This document shows positions 1-7,657 of a stretch of 64,000 bases of DNA, in pieces. The stretch is from contig NZ_JAHOPB010000001.1 of assembly GCF_019039055.1 (NCBI RefSeq), positions 1-64,000 on the forward strand. The letters are read 5' to 3'. The notes beneath the pieces were generated by a model that did not search any database, had not been told where the DNA came from, and saw only the letters and a program-made list of their open reading frames with translations. The stretch is from Reyranella humidisoli (GTDB lineage: Bacteria; Pseudomonadota; Alphaproteobacteria; Reyranellales; Reyranellaceae). The number at the start of each line of letters is the position of its first letter. The first letter of the stretch is position 1. The position numbers and the translations under genes were made by a program.

Positions 1-114
1 AAGCGCACCCCCGAAGGCCTCTCGCGGTACATCGGAGACCTTCTCAAGACCATCCGACAATCCGAATGCTGCAACTACATTCACAGCGCCGGATATGCTC
101 TCGTCAAAACGTGA
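1..114 (+). mobile_element. IS630-type transposase, C-terminal end (partial)
   Basis: An open frame enters from the left edge and ends at a TGA at 112-114, giving 37 residues that begin KRTPEGLSRYIG and end HSAGYALVKT. The pattern (an R-T-x-E-G-L-x-R-x-I-G block, then a D/S-E-C-x-N-Y box and a final A-G-Y) is the usual C-terminus of IS630-family DDE transposases. The catalytic DDE domain lies outside the window, so it cannot be said whether the element is intact. It abuts the end of the frameshifted LysE gene. No terminal inverted repeat was identified. Confidence 0.6.
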
Positions 115-120
115 AACGCT

Positions 121-752
121 CTAACCGCGGCGGAACACGCTCGACACAACGACCGCCCCGAAGCCCAGCACGGCGATACCGGACCCGGCCTGCACGGCCT
201 GCCTGAAGCGGCGATTGCCGAACCGGGACTGGACCAGCCCGGCCGAGAGCCCATAGGCGAAGTGCACGCTGCCGACGACCAGGATCAGAACCGAAAACAG
301 TACGACGAACTGAGGCGCCAGCGGCTGGTCGCGATGGACAAAGTTAGGAAAGAGCGCGGCGAGGAAGAACACCGATTGCAGGTTGGTGGCGCTGACGAAG
401 AGGGCCTGCAGGTAACGACGCAGCGGTCCCGCCTCGGGTGCAGGTGCTCCGGCGGACACGCCTTCGCGCGAGCGCCGGGCCCTGAGCAGCGCCTTCACCC
501 CGAGGAACCCCAGGTAGGCCGCGCCGGCCAGGCGCAGTCCGTCGTAGAGCGCGGGCATGGCGAGGAGGATCGCGCTGACGCCCATCGCCGCGGCGAGGGC
601 CACGAGGAACAGCAGCGAGATGTTGCCGAGGATGGTGGGGGCGATGCGCCACAGCCCGAAGCTCAGACTGTGGTCGATCACCAGGATGACGTTGGGACCG
701 GGCGACACCGACGCCACGCGATGACGCCGGCGAAGACCACGAGTTCGTTCAC
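121..752 (-). pseudogene. LysE/RhtB-family amino-acid exporter, frameshifted near its start
   Basis: The main open frame (from a GTG at 717) gives a 198-residue membrane protein with the LysE signature SPGPNVILV at its start and several hydrophobic segments, fitting the LysE/RhtB exporters of amino acids and homoserine lactones. The usual first dozen residues are missing from this frame. They are found upstream in another frame: a GTG at 752-750 reads VNELVVFAGVIA. A one-base loss near 718-720 separates the two; restoring it rebuilds a normal first membrane helix running into SPGP. The upstream GTG overlaps the stop of the preceding dioxygenase gene by four bases (GTGA), as expected of the original start. 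Either a real disabling mutation or a sequence error; translation from 717 would give a shortened protein. Confidence 0.75.
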
Positions 753-1558
753 GCGGGCCACACCTTCGGGAAGGTCTCGCATTCCAGCCGATCCCCGGGC
801 TTCAGACCGTGCCCCTCGATGGGCGGCGAGATCTGGCCGGCGCGCGCGCCGTAGCGGGCATCGTCGCCGCACCAGCGGGTCGCCCAGGCGCGGCGGCGGC
901 GCGCGGTCGAGCGGTTGCCCGACGCGCCGTGCAGGGTGAGCGCATGGAAGGCGATGACGTCGCCGGGCTCCATGTCCCAGGCGAGGAACTCGTGCTGGCC
1001 GCGTTCGGCATCGAGATCGGGCAGCGGCTCGAAGCGGCTGTCCTGCACCTGCAGGTCGACGCCGCCCTGCTTGAAGAACTTGGGCTGGAACCAGCGGCCC
1101 CAGCGGTGCGAGCCCTTCACGTATTCGACGCAGGTCGCGCGATCGACGGGATCGAGCGGCGTCCACAGCGACACGACCTGCTCACCGTCGATCGGATAGT
1201 AGGGCTGGTCGTGGTGCCAGGGCGTGCGCTCCTGCGTGCCCGGCTCCTTCACCAAGAGATGATCGTGATAGTAGATCACCTCTTTCGAGCCCATCAGCCG
1301 GGCGACGATCTCGCGCGCGGGCGATTCGTAGACGAAGGCACGCGCGGCCGGATGGCGCTGCCACAGCTGGAAGTCGACGAAGAACAGGCCGGGCGCGCCC
1401 TGGGGCGTGTTGATACGAACCATCGGGCCCGGGCTCGCCATGTCGTCGTCCACGGCGGCCCGCATGCGCTCGATCCACTCCAGGGGAATGGCGTTGCGCA
1501 GGCAGACCGCGCCATCGTCGCGGAAGCGGGCAATCTCGGCGTCGGTCGGCATCGGCAT
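749..1558 (-). CDS. Phytanoyl-CoA dioxygenase (PhyH) family protein
   Basis: A 269-residue cytosolic protein of the PhyH family of Fe(II)/2-oxoglutarate oxygenases, which hydroxylate acyl-CoAs or small molecules. The iron ligands are visible: H115-x-D117 within TPWHHDQPYY, and a distal H210 in the FHALTLHGASGN stretch, with a following arginine suited to 2-oxoglutarate binding. The length is normal for the family. It lies three bases after the crotonase gene and overlaps the LysE start, so it is the fourth gene of an acyl-CoA operon. The substrate is unknown; the context suggests an acyl-CoA or a compound derived from one. Confidence 0.85.
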   Translation of the reverse strand: MPMPTDAEIARFRDDGAVCLRNAIPLEWIERMRAAVDDDMASPGPMVRINTPQGAPGLFFVDFQLWQRHPAARAFVYESPAREIVARLMGSKEVIYYHDHLLVKEPGTQERTPWHHDQPYYPIDGEQVVSLWTPLDPVDRATCVEYVKGSHRWGRWFQPKFFKQGGVDLQVQDSRFEPLPDLDAERGQHEFLAWDMEPGDVIAFHALTLHGASGNRSTARRRRAWATRWCGDDARYGARAGQISPPIEGHGLKPGDRLECETFPKVWPA

Positions 1559-1561
1559 GGG

Positions 1562-2338
1562 TCAGATCTCTCCAAAATCGCCGCTGCGGCCCTTGCCGGC
1601 GGCGAAGCGGGCCGCGCCCTTGCGCGACTCGGCCTGCAGCGCCGGCATACCGTGGCGCGCTTCGTTGACGAGGGCGGCCGGCAGGTCGAGCGACCATTGG
1701 TCGTAGGACGACAGCCGGTCGGAGCGCAGGCAGGTCTGCGGGAATTTCGTCAGCACCTCGGCCAGCGCGAGCGCCTCGGACAGCGCCGTTCCTTCCGGAA
1801 CGAGCCGATTGGCCAATCCCCAGTCGAAGGCTTCGCGCGCGCCGATCTCACGCCCGGTGAGGATCATGTCGAGAGCGCGACTATGGCCGATCAGGCGCGG
1901 GAGACGCACCGTGCCGCCGTCGATCAGCGGCACGCCCCAGCGCCGGCAGAACACGCCGAACTTCGCGCTTTCCGACGCCACACGCAGGTCGCACCACAGA
2001 GCGAGTTCGAGACCGCCCGCCACCGCGTAGCCCTCGACCGCGGCAATCACCGGCTTCGAGAGAAGATGGCGCGTCGGGCCCATCGGGCCCGGCCCGGCCG
2101 GATCGTGCTTGGCGACGCCTTCGCGGCTGGCCGCCACCTTGAGATCGTAGCCCGCGCAGAAGGTGCCGCCACGTCCGGTCAGGATGGCGACGGACTGGGC
2201 ATCGTCGGCGTTGAAGGCGAAGAAGGCCTCGCGCAGCAGGATCGCGGTCTCGGGATCGACGGCGTTGCGCGCCTCGGCGAAGCGGTCGATCGAGACGACC
2301 GTCGTCGTACCGACTTTCTCGACCGCGACTTTCGCCAT
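1562..2338 (-). CDS. Crotonase/enoyl-CoA hydratase family protein
   Basis: A 258-residue protein with the crotonase fold: the oxyanion-hole segment GGTFCAGYDLK and the CoA-binding GYAVAGGLELAL region are clear. The first catalytic glutamate of classical enoyl-CoA hydratase is present in GGLELA. The place of the second, normally in a PEI motif after FG, reads FGVFCRRWG, so that glutamate is missing. This subgroup is common and usually annotated only as crotonase family, so straightforward hydration should not be assumed; isomerase or hydrolase chemistry is possible. It starts directly at the end of the MaoC gene (no gap), implying translational coupling. Confidence 0.85.
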   Translation of the reverse strand: MAKVAVEKVGTTTVVSIDRFAEARNAVDPETAILLREAFFAFNADDAQSVAILTGRGGTFCAGYDLKVAASREGVAKHDPAGPGPMGPTRHLLSKPVIAAVEGYAVAGGLELALWCDLRVASESAKFGVFCRRWGVPLIDGGTVRLPRLIGHSRALDMILTGREIGAREAFDWGLANRLVPEGTALSEALALAEVLTKFPQTCLRSDRLSSYDQWSLDLPAALVNEARHGMPALQAESRKGAARFAAGKGRSGDFGEI

Positions 2339-2797
2339 TTACCGGCCCTGCATCATGCGCAACGGCGTGTAGACCAGCACCGTCTCGCCCCTCTGGTTCT
2401 TGATCAGATTGGTGGTCCGCACCAGGGCGCGCGAGGGATCCTTGGACGTGGGCTTGATCTCGGTGATCTCGATCTCGACGTGGATGGTGTCGTTCACGTA
2501 GGTCGGGCCCTTGATGTCGAAGCCCATCGACAGGAAGGCGAGACCCGTTCCCTGCAGCGTGGTGGGGATCACAAGCCCCTCGGCCATGGAATAGACCAGC
2601 GCGCCGGGGACGGGATGACCGCCGCGCATGGGCGCATGTTCCTGGATGTATTCCCGGTTGGTGAACAGTTCCTCCGAGAAGCCGCAGAGCGTCACGAAGT
2701 TCAGGAGGTCGGACTCGAAGATCGTGCGGCCGTAGGTGACGAATTTGTCGCCGACCTTGAGGTCCCGCCAGTTCCAGCCTTCACCGAGCTGTTTCAC
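2339..2797 (-). CDS. MaoC-like hotdog-fold dehydratase
   Basis: A 152-residue single-hotdog protein of the MaoC family. The fold is recognisable from the early YGRTIFESDLLNFVTLCG segment, where the catalytic Asp of (R)-enoyl-CoA hydratases falls, the PVPGALVYSMAEGL helix that packs in the hotdog, and a C-terminal RGETVLVYTPLRMM strand. Likely role is hydration or dehydration of an acyl-CoA. It sits 12 bases after the zinc-protein gene and adjoins the crotonase, so both probably act on the same CoA-linked pathway. Confidence 0.85.
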   Translation of the reverse strand: MKQLGEGWNWRDLKVGDKFVTYGRTIFESDLLNFVTLCGFSEELFTNREYIQEHAPMRGGHPVPGALVYSMAEGLVIPTTLQGTGLAFLSMGFDIKGPTYVNDTIHVEIEITEIKPTSKDPSRALVRTTNLIKNQRGETVLVYTPLRMMQGR

Positions 2798-2809
2798 GAT
2801 GCCGCTCCT

Positions 2810-2992
2810 TCAGTGGGCGTGCGCGGGGTGTGCCCCTTCGCGCAACTTGTAGAGCCGGCTGCAATAGGGGCATTCGACATGCCCTTCGGCGCCCAGGTTG
2901 AGATAGACCTTGGGATGGCCCAGCGCGCCGCCGCCGCCATCGCAGGCGACCCGGTCGGTTTCGACGATGATGACTTCGAACGGCTCCGTCAC
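2810..2992 (-). CDS. NDUFS6-like zinc-finger protein (zf-CHCC)
   Basis: A 60-residue protein with the CHCC zinc-binding arrangement also found in the mitochondrial complex I subunit NDUFS6: a cysteine in RVAC, a histidine in GHPKVYL, and C-P-Y-C. In alphaproteobacteria this short protein usually stands alone. The start is set at a GTG (2992-2990, [11 protein letters not shown]) because AGGAG lies about eight bases upstream; an in-frame upstream start at 3046 has no such signal and would add 18 non-conserved residues. It heads the acyl-CoA operon, though its link to those enzymes is unclear. Confidence 0.8.
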   Translation of the reverse strand: MTEPFEVIIVETDRVACDGGGGALGHPKVYLNLGAEGHVECPYCSRLYKLREGAHPAHAH

Positions 2993-3091
2993 GATCCCAC
3001 TCCTGTTACGCGCGCGGATGATAGCGGCCTCGACCGCCGTGGTCATGCTCCCCGTCTGTGCTCCAACAGCGCGGGCACGTCCGGCCGGGGG

Positions 3092-3409
3092 CTAGGCGGC
3101 GCAGCGAATGACGACCGAAGCGGGGCCACGCACCACGCTCATGTCGCCGCGGGTCGGCATGTTTTCCATCTTGAGAGTCGTGTAGTTGCCGGCGCTGCTG
3201 TTGCACATGGCGACCGCGCGGGTCTGGCAGGCGCCGGGTTCCTTGCAGCTGATGGCGATGGCGGGTTTGCCGTCGGTCCAGGTCACCTGCGTCGCATTGG
3301 TTTCCGTCCGGGGATCCTCGCCCGGCGTCCCCTTGGCCATGCCACAGGCCGCGAGCAGACCCGCGATGCCGACCACGAACGTCCACTGAATCATCGATCG
3401 CGCCGTCAT
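3092..3409 (-). CDS. Predicted small lipoprotein, unknown function
   Basis: A 105-residue protein with a lipoprotein signal: a short charged start, a hydrophobic stretch and a lipobox L-A-A-C with the modified cysteine at residue 22. The mature part has further cysteines (SCKEPGACQ and AMCNSS) and a final VIRC, which may form disulfides. The start at 3409 is preferred over longer in-frame options because the purine-rich GGGAGAGG lies just upstream and the signal peptide begins there. No family was recognised. It is divergent from the secreted protein at 3535. Confidence 0.6.
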   Translation of the reverse strand: MTARSMIQWTFVVGIAGLLAACGMAKGTPGEDPRTETNATQVTWTDGKPAIAISCKEPGACQTRAVAMCNSSAGNYTTLKMENMPTRGDMSVVRGPASVVIRCAA

Positions 3410-3534
3410 CGCCTCTCCCTTTTGGCCCCGCTGAAAGGGGCAAAGAACAGTACATCGCGCCTGCGGACAGGTGCAAGGTCGCGCGGTCGCGGCGACGTGA
3501 TCCAATACCGGCCCGAAAGCCTCTAGAATGAGGC

Positions 3535-3822
3535 ATGAGAACACGCTCCAGCGCCTTGCTTTCATGTGCTCTTGCGGTTGCTTTGCTGGCTCCCACCGCG
3601 GCAAGCGCCCAGCAGACCAACGAGCAGCTCGCCGCACGCTGCGCCGAACTCGGCGCGCTCTACGACCGTTACAATGCGCGCCGCGGCGAAGGGTCGGGCG
3701 GCCCCGACATGACTCGCCTCGGGGCCGGGATCGATTGCCAGAAGGGGCGCTACCAGCAGGGCATCAAGGCGCTGGAGGATCTCCTGCAGCGCAAACGCAT
3801 GCCCATCCCTCCGGCAAGCTGA
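3535..3822 (+). CDS. Small secreted protein, unknown function
   Basis: A 95-residue protein with a clear Sec signal peptide (MRTRSSALLSCALAVALLAP, cleavage probably after ASA before QQTNEQ). The mature domain of about 70 residues contains two cysteines (ARCAELG and IDCQKG), suggesting one disulfide, and looks helical. GAGG lies a few bases before the ATG. It ends three bases before the convergent gene at 3826. Small periplasmic proteins of this type are common in Bradyrhizobium-like genomes, but no function is known to me. Confidence 0.55.
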   Translation: MRTRSSALLSCALAVALLAPTAASAQQTNEQLAARCAELGALYDRYNARRGEGSGGPDMTRLGAGIDCQKGRYQQGIKALEDLLQRKRMPIPPAS

Positions 3823-3825
3823 GGC

Positions 3826-4365
3826 CTACTTTCCCTTCAGCTTGAAGTCGCGCCACAGCACGATGCCGCTGGCGTTGTCCAACGTCGTGCCGTCGAGCTG
3901 CTTCTTCAGCTCGTGTGCCGTCGGCCGCCAGATGAGCGTGCTCTCGCCGCTTGCCCCGGCGAAGCGGGCGGTGCCGCCGGTCAGCTTGAAGGTGCCGCGG
4001 CAGCCCACGAGCTCGTAGCCGGCGCAATCCCATTCACCCCACGCCGTGGCGCCATCGCCCGCCGTGAAGGTGCAGCCGCCCGACGCGCTGGTCTTGCGGC
4101 TGGCCTGGTCGATCTTCGACGACAGCGCGCAACTGACGCGCCCGGCCTGCTGCGGCCCATCGTCGGTTTCGATGAAGAGCGGGCCGGCCAGGCTGGCGGC
4201 CACGACGAGCTGCTTCTCGCCGGCACGGACGATCGTGCCGTTGGCGCCGACGACCGCGAAGGCGTTGAAGGTCTGGACGTCGTCCTGGGCGAGGACAGGA
4301 CTGGCGGCGGCCACGCAGAGAGCACCCAGAAGGGCGCGAGCGAACATCGTCATGGACCGCCTCAC
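3826..4365 (-). CDS. Secreted protein, unknown function
   Basis: A 179-residue protein with a Sec signal peptide ending near PVLAQDD. The mature part is beta-rich and has regularly placed cysteines (SCALS, GCTFTAG, DCAGYELVGC), suggesting disulfides in the periplasm. A GTFKLTGGTARFAGASGES stretch resembles beta-barrel or allene-oxide-cyclase-like repeats seen in secreted proteins, but this is only suggestive. Its start overlaps the stop of the upstream gene by four bases (ATGA), so the two are co-translated. Confidence 0.55.
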   Translation of the reverse strand: MRRSMTMFARALLGALCVAAASPVLAQDDVQTFNAFAVVGANGTIVRAGEKQLVVAASLAGPLFIETDDGPQQAGRVSCALSSKIDQASRKTSASGGCTFTAGDGATAWGEWDCAGYELVGCRGTFKLTGGTARFAGASGESTLIWRPTAHELKKQLDGTTLDNASGIVLWRDFKLKGK

Positions 4366-4829
4366 TTGAAATCGATGATGACGGCGTCGGCGCCGAGCGA
4401 CACCGCGAGGCCCTGGCGGCGCGTCTTGAGGTCGATCATCACGCCGTTGGTGTTCTCAAGCCACATCTCGCCCTTGCCCTGGTCGCCGTAGGCCGCGCCG
4501 TAGCGCGCCTGGCCGTAGGCGCCGGGGAACTGGCGCAGCTCCTTCAGATTGTAGACGTCGCCATAGGCTTCCATCTTGGAAACGCCGAAGCCGCCGACCC
4601 CGAGCCCGCCGACCGAGAACCGGTAGTTGCGGCCCTCGTAGTGCAGCGTGCCGCTGCCGACATTGCCGCTGCCGAAGAAGGCCACCTGGACCTGCTCGAT
4701 GCTGACCGTGCCGGACTTGACCCGATGCGGCTGGGCGATGGCCGGCGCCGCCAGCGCCGTTCCCACCAGCCCCACCGAGCCGACCAGCGCCTGCCGGCGC
4801 CCGAGCAATCCCACTCTCTTCACGCTCAT
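4362..4829 (-). CDS. Exported protein with Tat-like signal, unknown function
   Basis: A 155-residue protein whose start carries a twin-arginine-like segment (GRRQALVGS) followed by a hydrophobic stretch and an APAIAQ cleavage region. The mature part is glycine-rich: FFGSGNVGSGTLHYEGRNY, then GGLGVGGFGVSKMEAYGDVY, which suggests a small beta-structured domain possibly associated with a membrane. It is the first gene of a two-gene unit with the secreted protein downstream. No family is recognised with confidence. Confidence 0.55.
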   Translation of the reverse strand: MSVKRVGLLGRRQALVGSVGLVGTALAAPAIAQPHRVKSGTVSIEQVQVAFFGSGNVGSGTLHYEGRNYRFSVGGLGVGGFGVSKMEAYGDVYNLKELRQFPGAYGQARYGAAYGDQGKGEMWLENTNGVMIDLKTRRQGLAVSLGADAVIIDFK

Positions 4830-4852
4830 TACGCTCTCCCCGATCGGCCGCG

Positions 4853-5233
4853 TCAGACGTCGACGACGGCCGTAGCCTCAATTTCGACCAGCAGCCCCGG
4901 CACGGCAAGGGCGCTCACGGCCACCAGCGTCGATGTGACCACCGAGCCCTTGAGTGCCTTGCCCAGCGCCGCGCTGACGGCGCCCATGTCACGGATGTCG
5001 GTCACGTAGATCGTCGTGCGCACGAGGTCGCCAAGGCGGGCGCCAGCCGATTTCAGACCGGCCTCGATCTTGCGCATGGTGATGGTCGTTTGCTGGGCCG
5101 CGTCCTTGCCCTGGACCTGCCCCTTGGCATTGAGGGAAGTCGTGCCGGACACGAACACGAACGGTCCGCTCTTGATGGTGCGGACATAAAAACCCGCCAC
5201 CTCGGTGCCGTCCGGAAAGACTTTCTTGGCCAT
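4853..5233 (-). CDS. RidA-family (YjgF/Rid) protein
   Basis: A 126-residue protein with the Rid chorismate-mutase-like fold: GPFVFVSGTTSLN, an LGDLVRTTIYVTDI block, and a C-terminal VEIEATAVV strand. Archetypal RidA proteins hydrolyse reactive enamine/imine intermediates using an arginine in an ARSAV-like strand. Here that strand reads VTSTLVAVSAL, so the arginine is absent; this fits one of the Rid subfamilies without proven deaminase activity. The gene is monocistronic and divergent from the SDR at 5306. Confidence 0.85.
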   Translation of the reverse strand: MAKKVFPDGTEVAGFYVRTIKSGPFVFVSGTTSLNAKGQVQGKDAAQQTTITMRKIEAGLKSAGARLGDLVRTTIYVTDIRDMGAVSAALGKALKGSVVTSTLVAVSALAVPGLLVEIEATAVVDV

Positions 5234-5305
5234 GCCTCGCTCCAGTTCTTCGATGCGCTATGCTGGCACTCTAGGCGGCCGTTCGCGCCGGGCAAGGAGG
5301 AAGCC

Positions 5306-6049
5306 GTGTCACTCGATCGCTATCGCACCGCCATCGTCACCGGTGCCAGCCGCGGGATCGGTGCGGCGATCGTCCGCGAGCTGCGGATCGGCGGCCTCGA
5401 CGTCTATGCCGTCGCCCGCTCGGCCGACGACCTCACCGAACTGGCCCAGGAGACCGGTTGCCGCCCGCTGGCACTCGACATCTCCCATCGCGATGCCGTG
5501 CTGCATGCGCTGGGCTCGCTCGATGCCGACGTGCTGGTCAACAATGCATCGGCTCCGGTGCGCGGCGGCGTGTCGTGGGAGACCCCGCCCGACGACATCG
5601 ACGTGCTGATGGACGTGAACCTGCGCGGGACGCTCAACTGCCTGGCCGCCGTGGTGCCGGGCATGACGGCGCGCGGGCTCGGCCACATCGTCAATCTCGG
5701 CTCGACCTCGGGCACCGCGCCCCTGCCCGGCATGCCCGTCTATGCCATGACCAAGGCCGCCATCCACAATCTCAGCCAGACGCTGCGCCTCGACCTGCAC
5801 GGGACGGGCGTGCGGGTGACCGAGATATCGCCGGGCAGGGTCGAGACCGGTGCCCATCTCGGCCTGATGGAGGATCGCGAGGAAGGGCGGCGCCGCTTCT
5901 ACGAGGGCTTCGAGACGCTGCAGCCGGGCGACATTGCCGAGGCAGTCATGTTCGTGCTGGGCGCGCCGCAGCGCATGGATGTGAGCTTCATGGAGATCGT
6001 CCCGACCGACCAATCGTACGGCGGTTCGCAATTCCACCGCCGGCGCTGA
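5306..6049 (+). CDS. Short-chain dehydrogenase/reductase (SDR)
   Basis: A 247-residue classical SDR. The cofactor motif TGASRGIG is at residues 12-19, NNA at 79-81, a catalytic serine at about 133 and the Y146-x3-K150 pair (YAMTK). The family oxidises alcohols or reduces ketones with NAD(P). The start is a GTG at 5306 preceded by AAGGAGG at 5294-5300; longer upstream reading in the same frame is antisense to the RidA gene. It lies about 50 bases before the acyl-CoA ligase and may share its transcript. The substrate is unknown. Confidence 0.87.
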   Translation: MSLDRYRTAIVTGASRGIGAAIVRELRIGGLDVYAVARSADDLTELAQETGCRPLALDISHRDAVLHALGSLDADVLVNNASAPVRGGVSWETPPDDIDVLMDVNLRGTLNCLAAVVPGMTARGLGHIVNLGSTSGTAPLPGMPVYAMTKAAIHNLSQTLRLDLHGTGVRVTEISPGRVETGAHLGLMEDREEGRRRFYEGFETLQPGDIAEAVMFVLGAPQRMDVSFMEIVPTDQSYGGSQFHRRR

Positions 6050-6100
6050 TCTGCGGCACGTCGCTTGCAGGAAGAACGTCCGTTGGGCAATCAGGGAACC

Positions 6101-7612
6101 ATGAGCCTCAAGAACCTCGCTGCCATCCTCGACCCGCAGGCGCCGGCCGACCGGCCCTTCATCATCCAGGTCTCGCCCGAGGGCGACGAACAGCTCCGAC
6201 TGAGCTACGGCGAGGCGCGCGCGCGCATCGCAGGCCTTGCACGCGGCCTGCTGAAGCGCGGCCTCAAGCGTGGAGAGGCCGTGGCGATCGTCGCGGCCAA
6301 CAGCGCCGACTATCTCGTGCTCTACATGGCCACCATGGCGGCCGGCCTCGTCTCGGTCTGCGTCAACCACAAGCTGCCGCGCGAGACCGTGGCGCACATC
6401 ATGAAGGACTCGGTCGTCAAGCTGGCGATCGCCGATGCCGAGCGCGCGCCGCCGGTCAGCGCGCTGGTGCCGACCGTGGCGATCGAACAGCTCGACAGCC
6501 TGCTCGATCCGGGTGCGTTCGATGCCGTCGACATGGCGCCGGAAGAAGTCGCCATGGTGCTCTACACGTCGGGCTCGACCGGGCTGCCGAAGGGCGTGCC
6601 GCTGACGCATGGCGGCTACATCTGGGCGACCGGCGCCACGCCCGAGCAGCGGCCGGGCATCGAGGACCAGAAGATCATCATCGCCGCGCCGCTGTTCCAC
6701 ATGAACGGCCTGTTCAGCGCCAAGCTGGTGATGATCAACGGCGGCACCATCGTGCTGATGACCAACTTCACCGCCCGCGGCTTCATCCGCGCCATCGACC
6801 GCAATCGCGTCTCCATGATCACGTCGGTGCCGACCATGCTGGCGCTGGTGATGCGCGAGACCGAGGAGCTGGCCAAGGCCGATCTCGGCTGCGTCACCAC
6901 GGCGGTCACGGGTTCCGCGCCTTCGACGGCGGAGTTCTTCGAGCAGATGCACCGGATGTTCCCCAACGCCGAGACGGCGAACAGCTGGGGCACCACCGAG
7001 TCGGGTCCGCTGGGCTTCGGCCCGCATCCCGACGGCATACCGAAGCCGATGGGCGCGCTGGGCTATCCGCGCAAGAACATCGAGGTGAAGTTCGTCGGCG
7101 GCGCCGAGACCGGCGCGACGCAGGGCGTGCTGCACATCCGCACGCCGGCGCTGATGAGCGGCTATCTCAACCGCGAGACCGACACGAAGAAGCGGCTGAT
7201 CGACGGCTGGTACGATACCGGCGACGTGATGCGCCGCGACGAGAACGGCTTCGTCTTCTTCGTCGGCCGTGCCGACGACATGTTCCAGTGCGGCGGCGAG
7301 AACGTCTATCCCGGCGAGGTCGAGAAGCTGCTGGGCCAGCATCCCGATGTGGCGCAGGCCTGCGTCGTGCCGGTGCCGGACGAGATCAAGTACCAGCTCC
7401 CGGTCGCCTTCGTGGTCGCCAAGCCCGGCACCTCCCCGACCGAGGAGGCCCTGCGCCGCTTCGCGCTCGACAACGGCCCGGCCTACGCCCATCCGCGTGC
7501 GGTCTGGTTCGTCGACGAGATGCCGCTCGCGGGAACCAACAAGATCGACCGCAAGACCCTGGTCGATCGCGCCGTCGCGACCTACGCGCGCGACGACGCG
7601 AAGCGGGTTTAA
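6101..7612 (+). CDS. AMP-dependent acyl-CoA synthetase/ligase
   Basis: A 503-residue class I adenylate-forming enzyme, which activates a carboxylic acid to acyl-AMP and then to acyl-CoA. The P-loop YTSGSTGLPKGV is at about residues 155-166; the YDTGDVMRRDENG motif, the GRADDMFQCGGENVYP hinge and the C-terminal catalytic lysine (NKIDRKTL, about K481) are all present. The start is placed at the ATG at 6101; a TTG at 6065 in frame would add 12 residues. It probably feeds acyl-CoA metabolism with the upstream SDR. The acid substrate cannot be read from the sequence. Confidence 0.9.
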   Translation: MSLKNLAAILDPQAPADRPFIIQVSPEGDEQLRLSYGEARARIAGLARGLLKRGLKRGEAVAIVAANSADYLVLYMATMAAGLVSVCVNHKLPRETVAHIMKDSVVKLAIADAERAPPVSALVPTVAIEQLDSLLDPGAFDAVDMAPEEVAMVLYTSGSTGLPKGVPLTHGGYIWATGATPEQRPGIEDQKIIIAAPLFHMNGLFSAKLVMINGGTIVLMTNFTARGFIRAIDRNRVSMITSVPTMLALVMRETEELAKADLGCVTTAVTGSAPSTAEFFEQMHRMFPNAETANSWGTTESGPLGFGPHPDGIPKPMGALGYPRKNIEVKFVGGAETGATQGVLHIRTPALMSGYLNRETDTKKRLIDGWYDTGDVMRRDENGFVFFVGRADDMFQCGGENVYPGEVEKLLGQHPDVAQACVVPVPDEIKYQLPVAFVVAKPGTSPTEEALRRFALDNGPAYAHPRAVWFVDEMPLAGTNKIDRKTLVDRAVATYARDDAKRV

Positions 7613-7617
7613 TCAGT

Positions 7618-7648
7618 CATCCTGAGCGAGGTACGCCCGCTCGGGATG
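7618..7648. terminator. Inverted repeat between convergent genes
   Basis: Arms CATCCTGAGCG (7618-7628) and CGCTCGGGATG (7638-7648) match at 10 of 11 positions around a nine-base loop. It lies between the stop of the acyl-CoA ligase and the stop of the Bug receptor, so it may end transcription from both sides. There is no clear T-run. The arms share the GTCATCC-GAGCG core with the longer inverted repeat at 52427-52508, so both probably belong to one repeat family. Confidence 0.55.
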
Positions 7649-7657
7649 CCCCCGATT

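Noticed and set aside
809-3526. A 905-codon open frame on the plus strand
   Set aside because: It lies antisense to five well-supported genes; the protein is arginine/histidine-rich without any domain. Long shadow frames are expected at this GC content.
3523-3528. TAGAAT as a -10 box for the secreted-protein gene at 3535
   Set aside because: It would give a leaderless transcript and no matching -35 box is at the right distance, while GAGG directly before the ATG argues for a normal leader.
5309-7492. A 727-codon open frame antisense to the SDR and acyl-CoA ligase
   Set aside because: The opposite strand has two clear enzyme genes with all motifs; this frame shows only Arg/Ala/His-rich composition.
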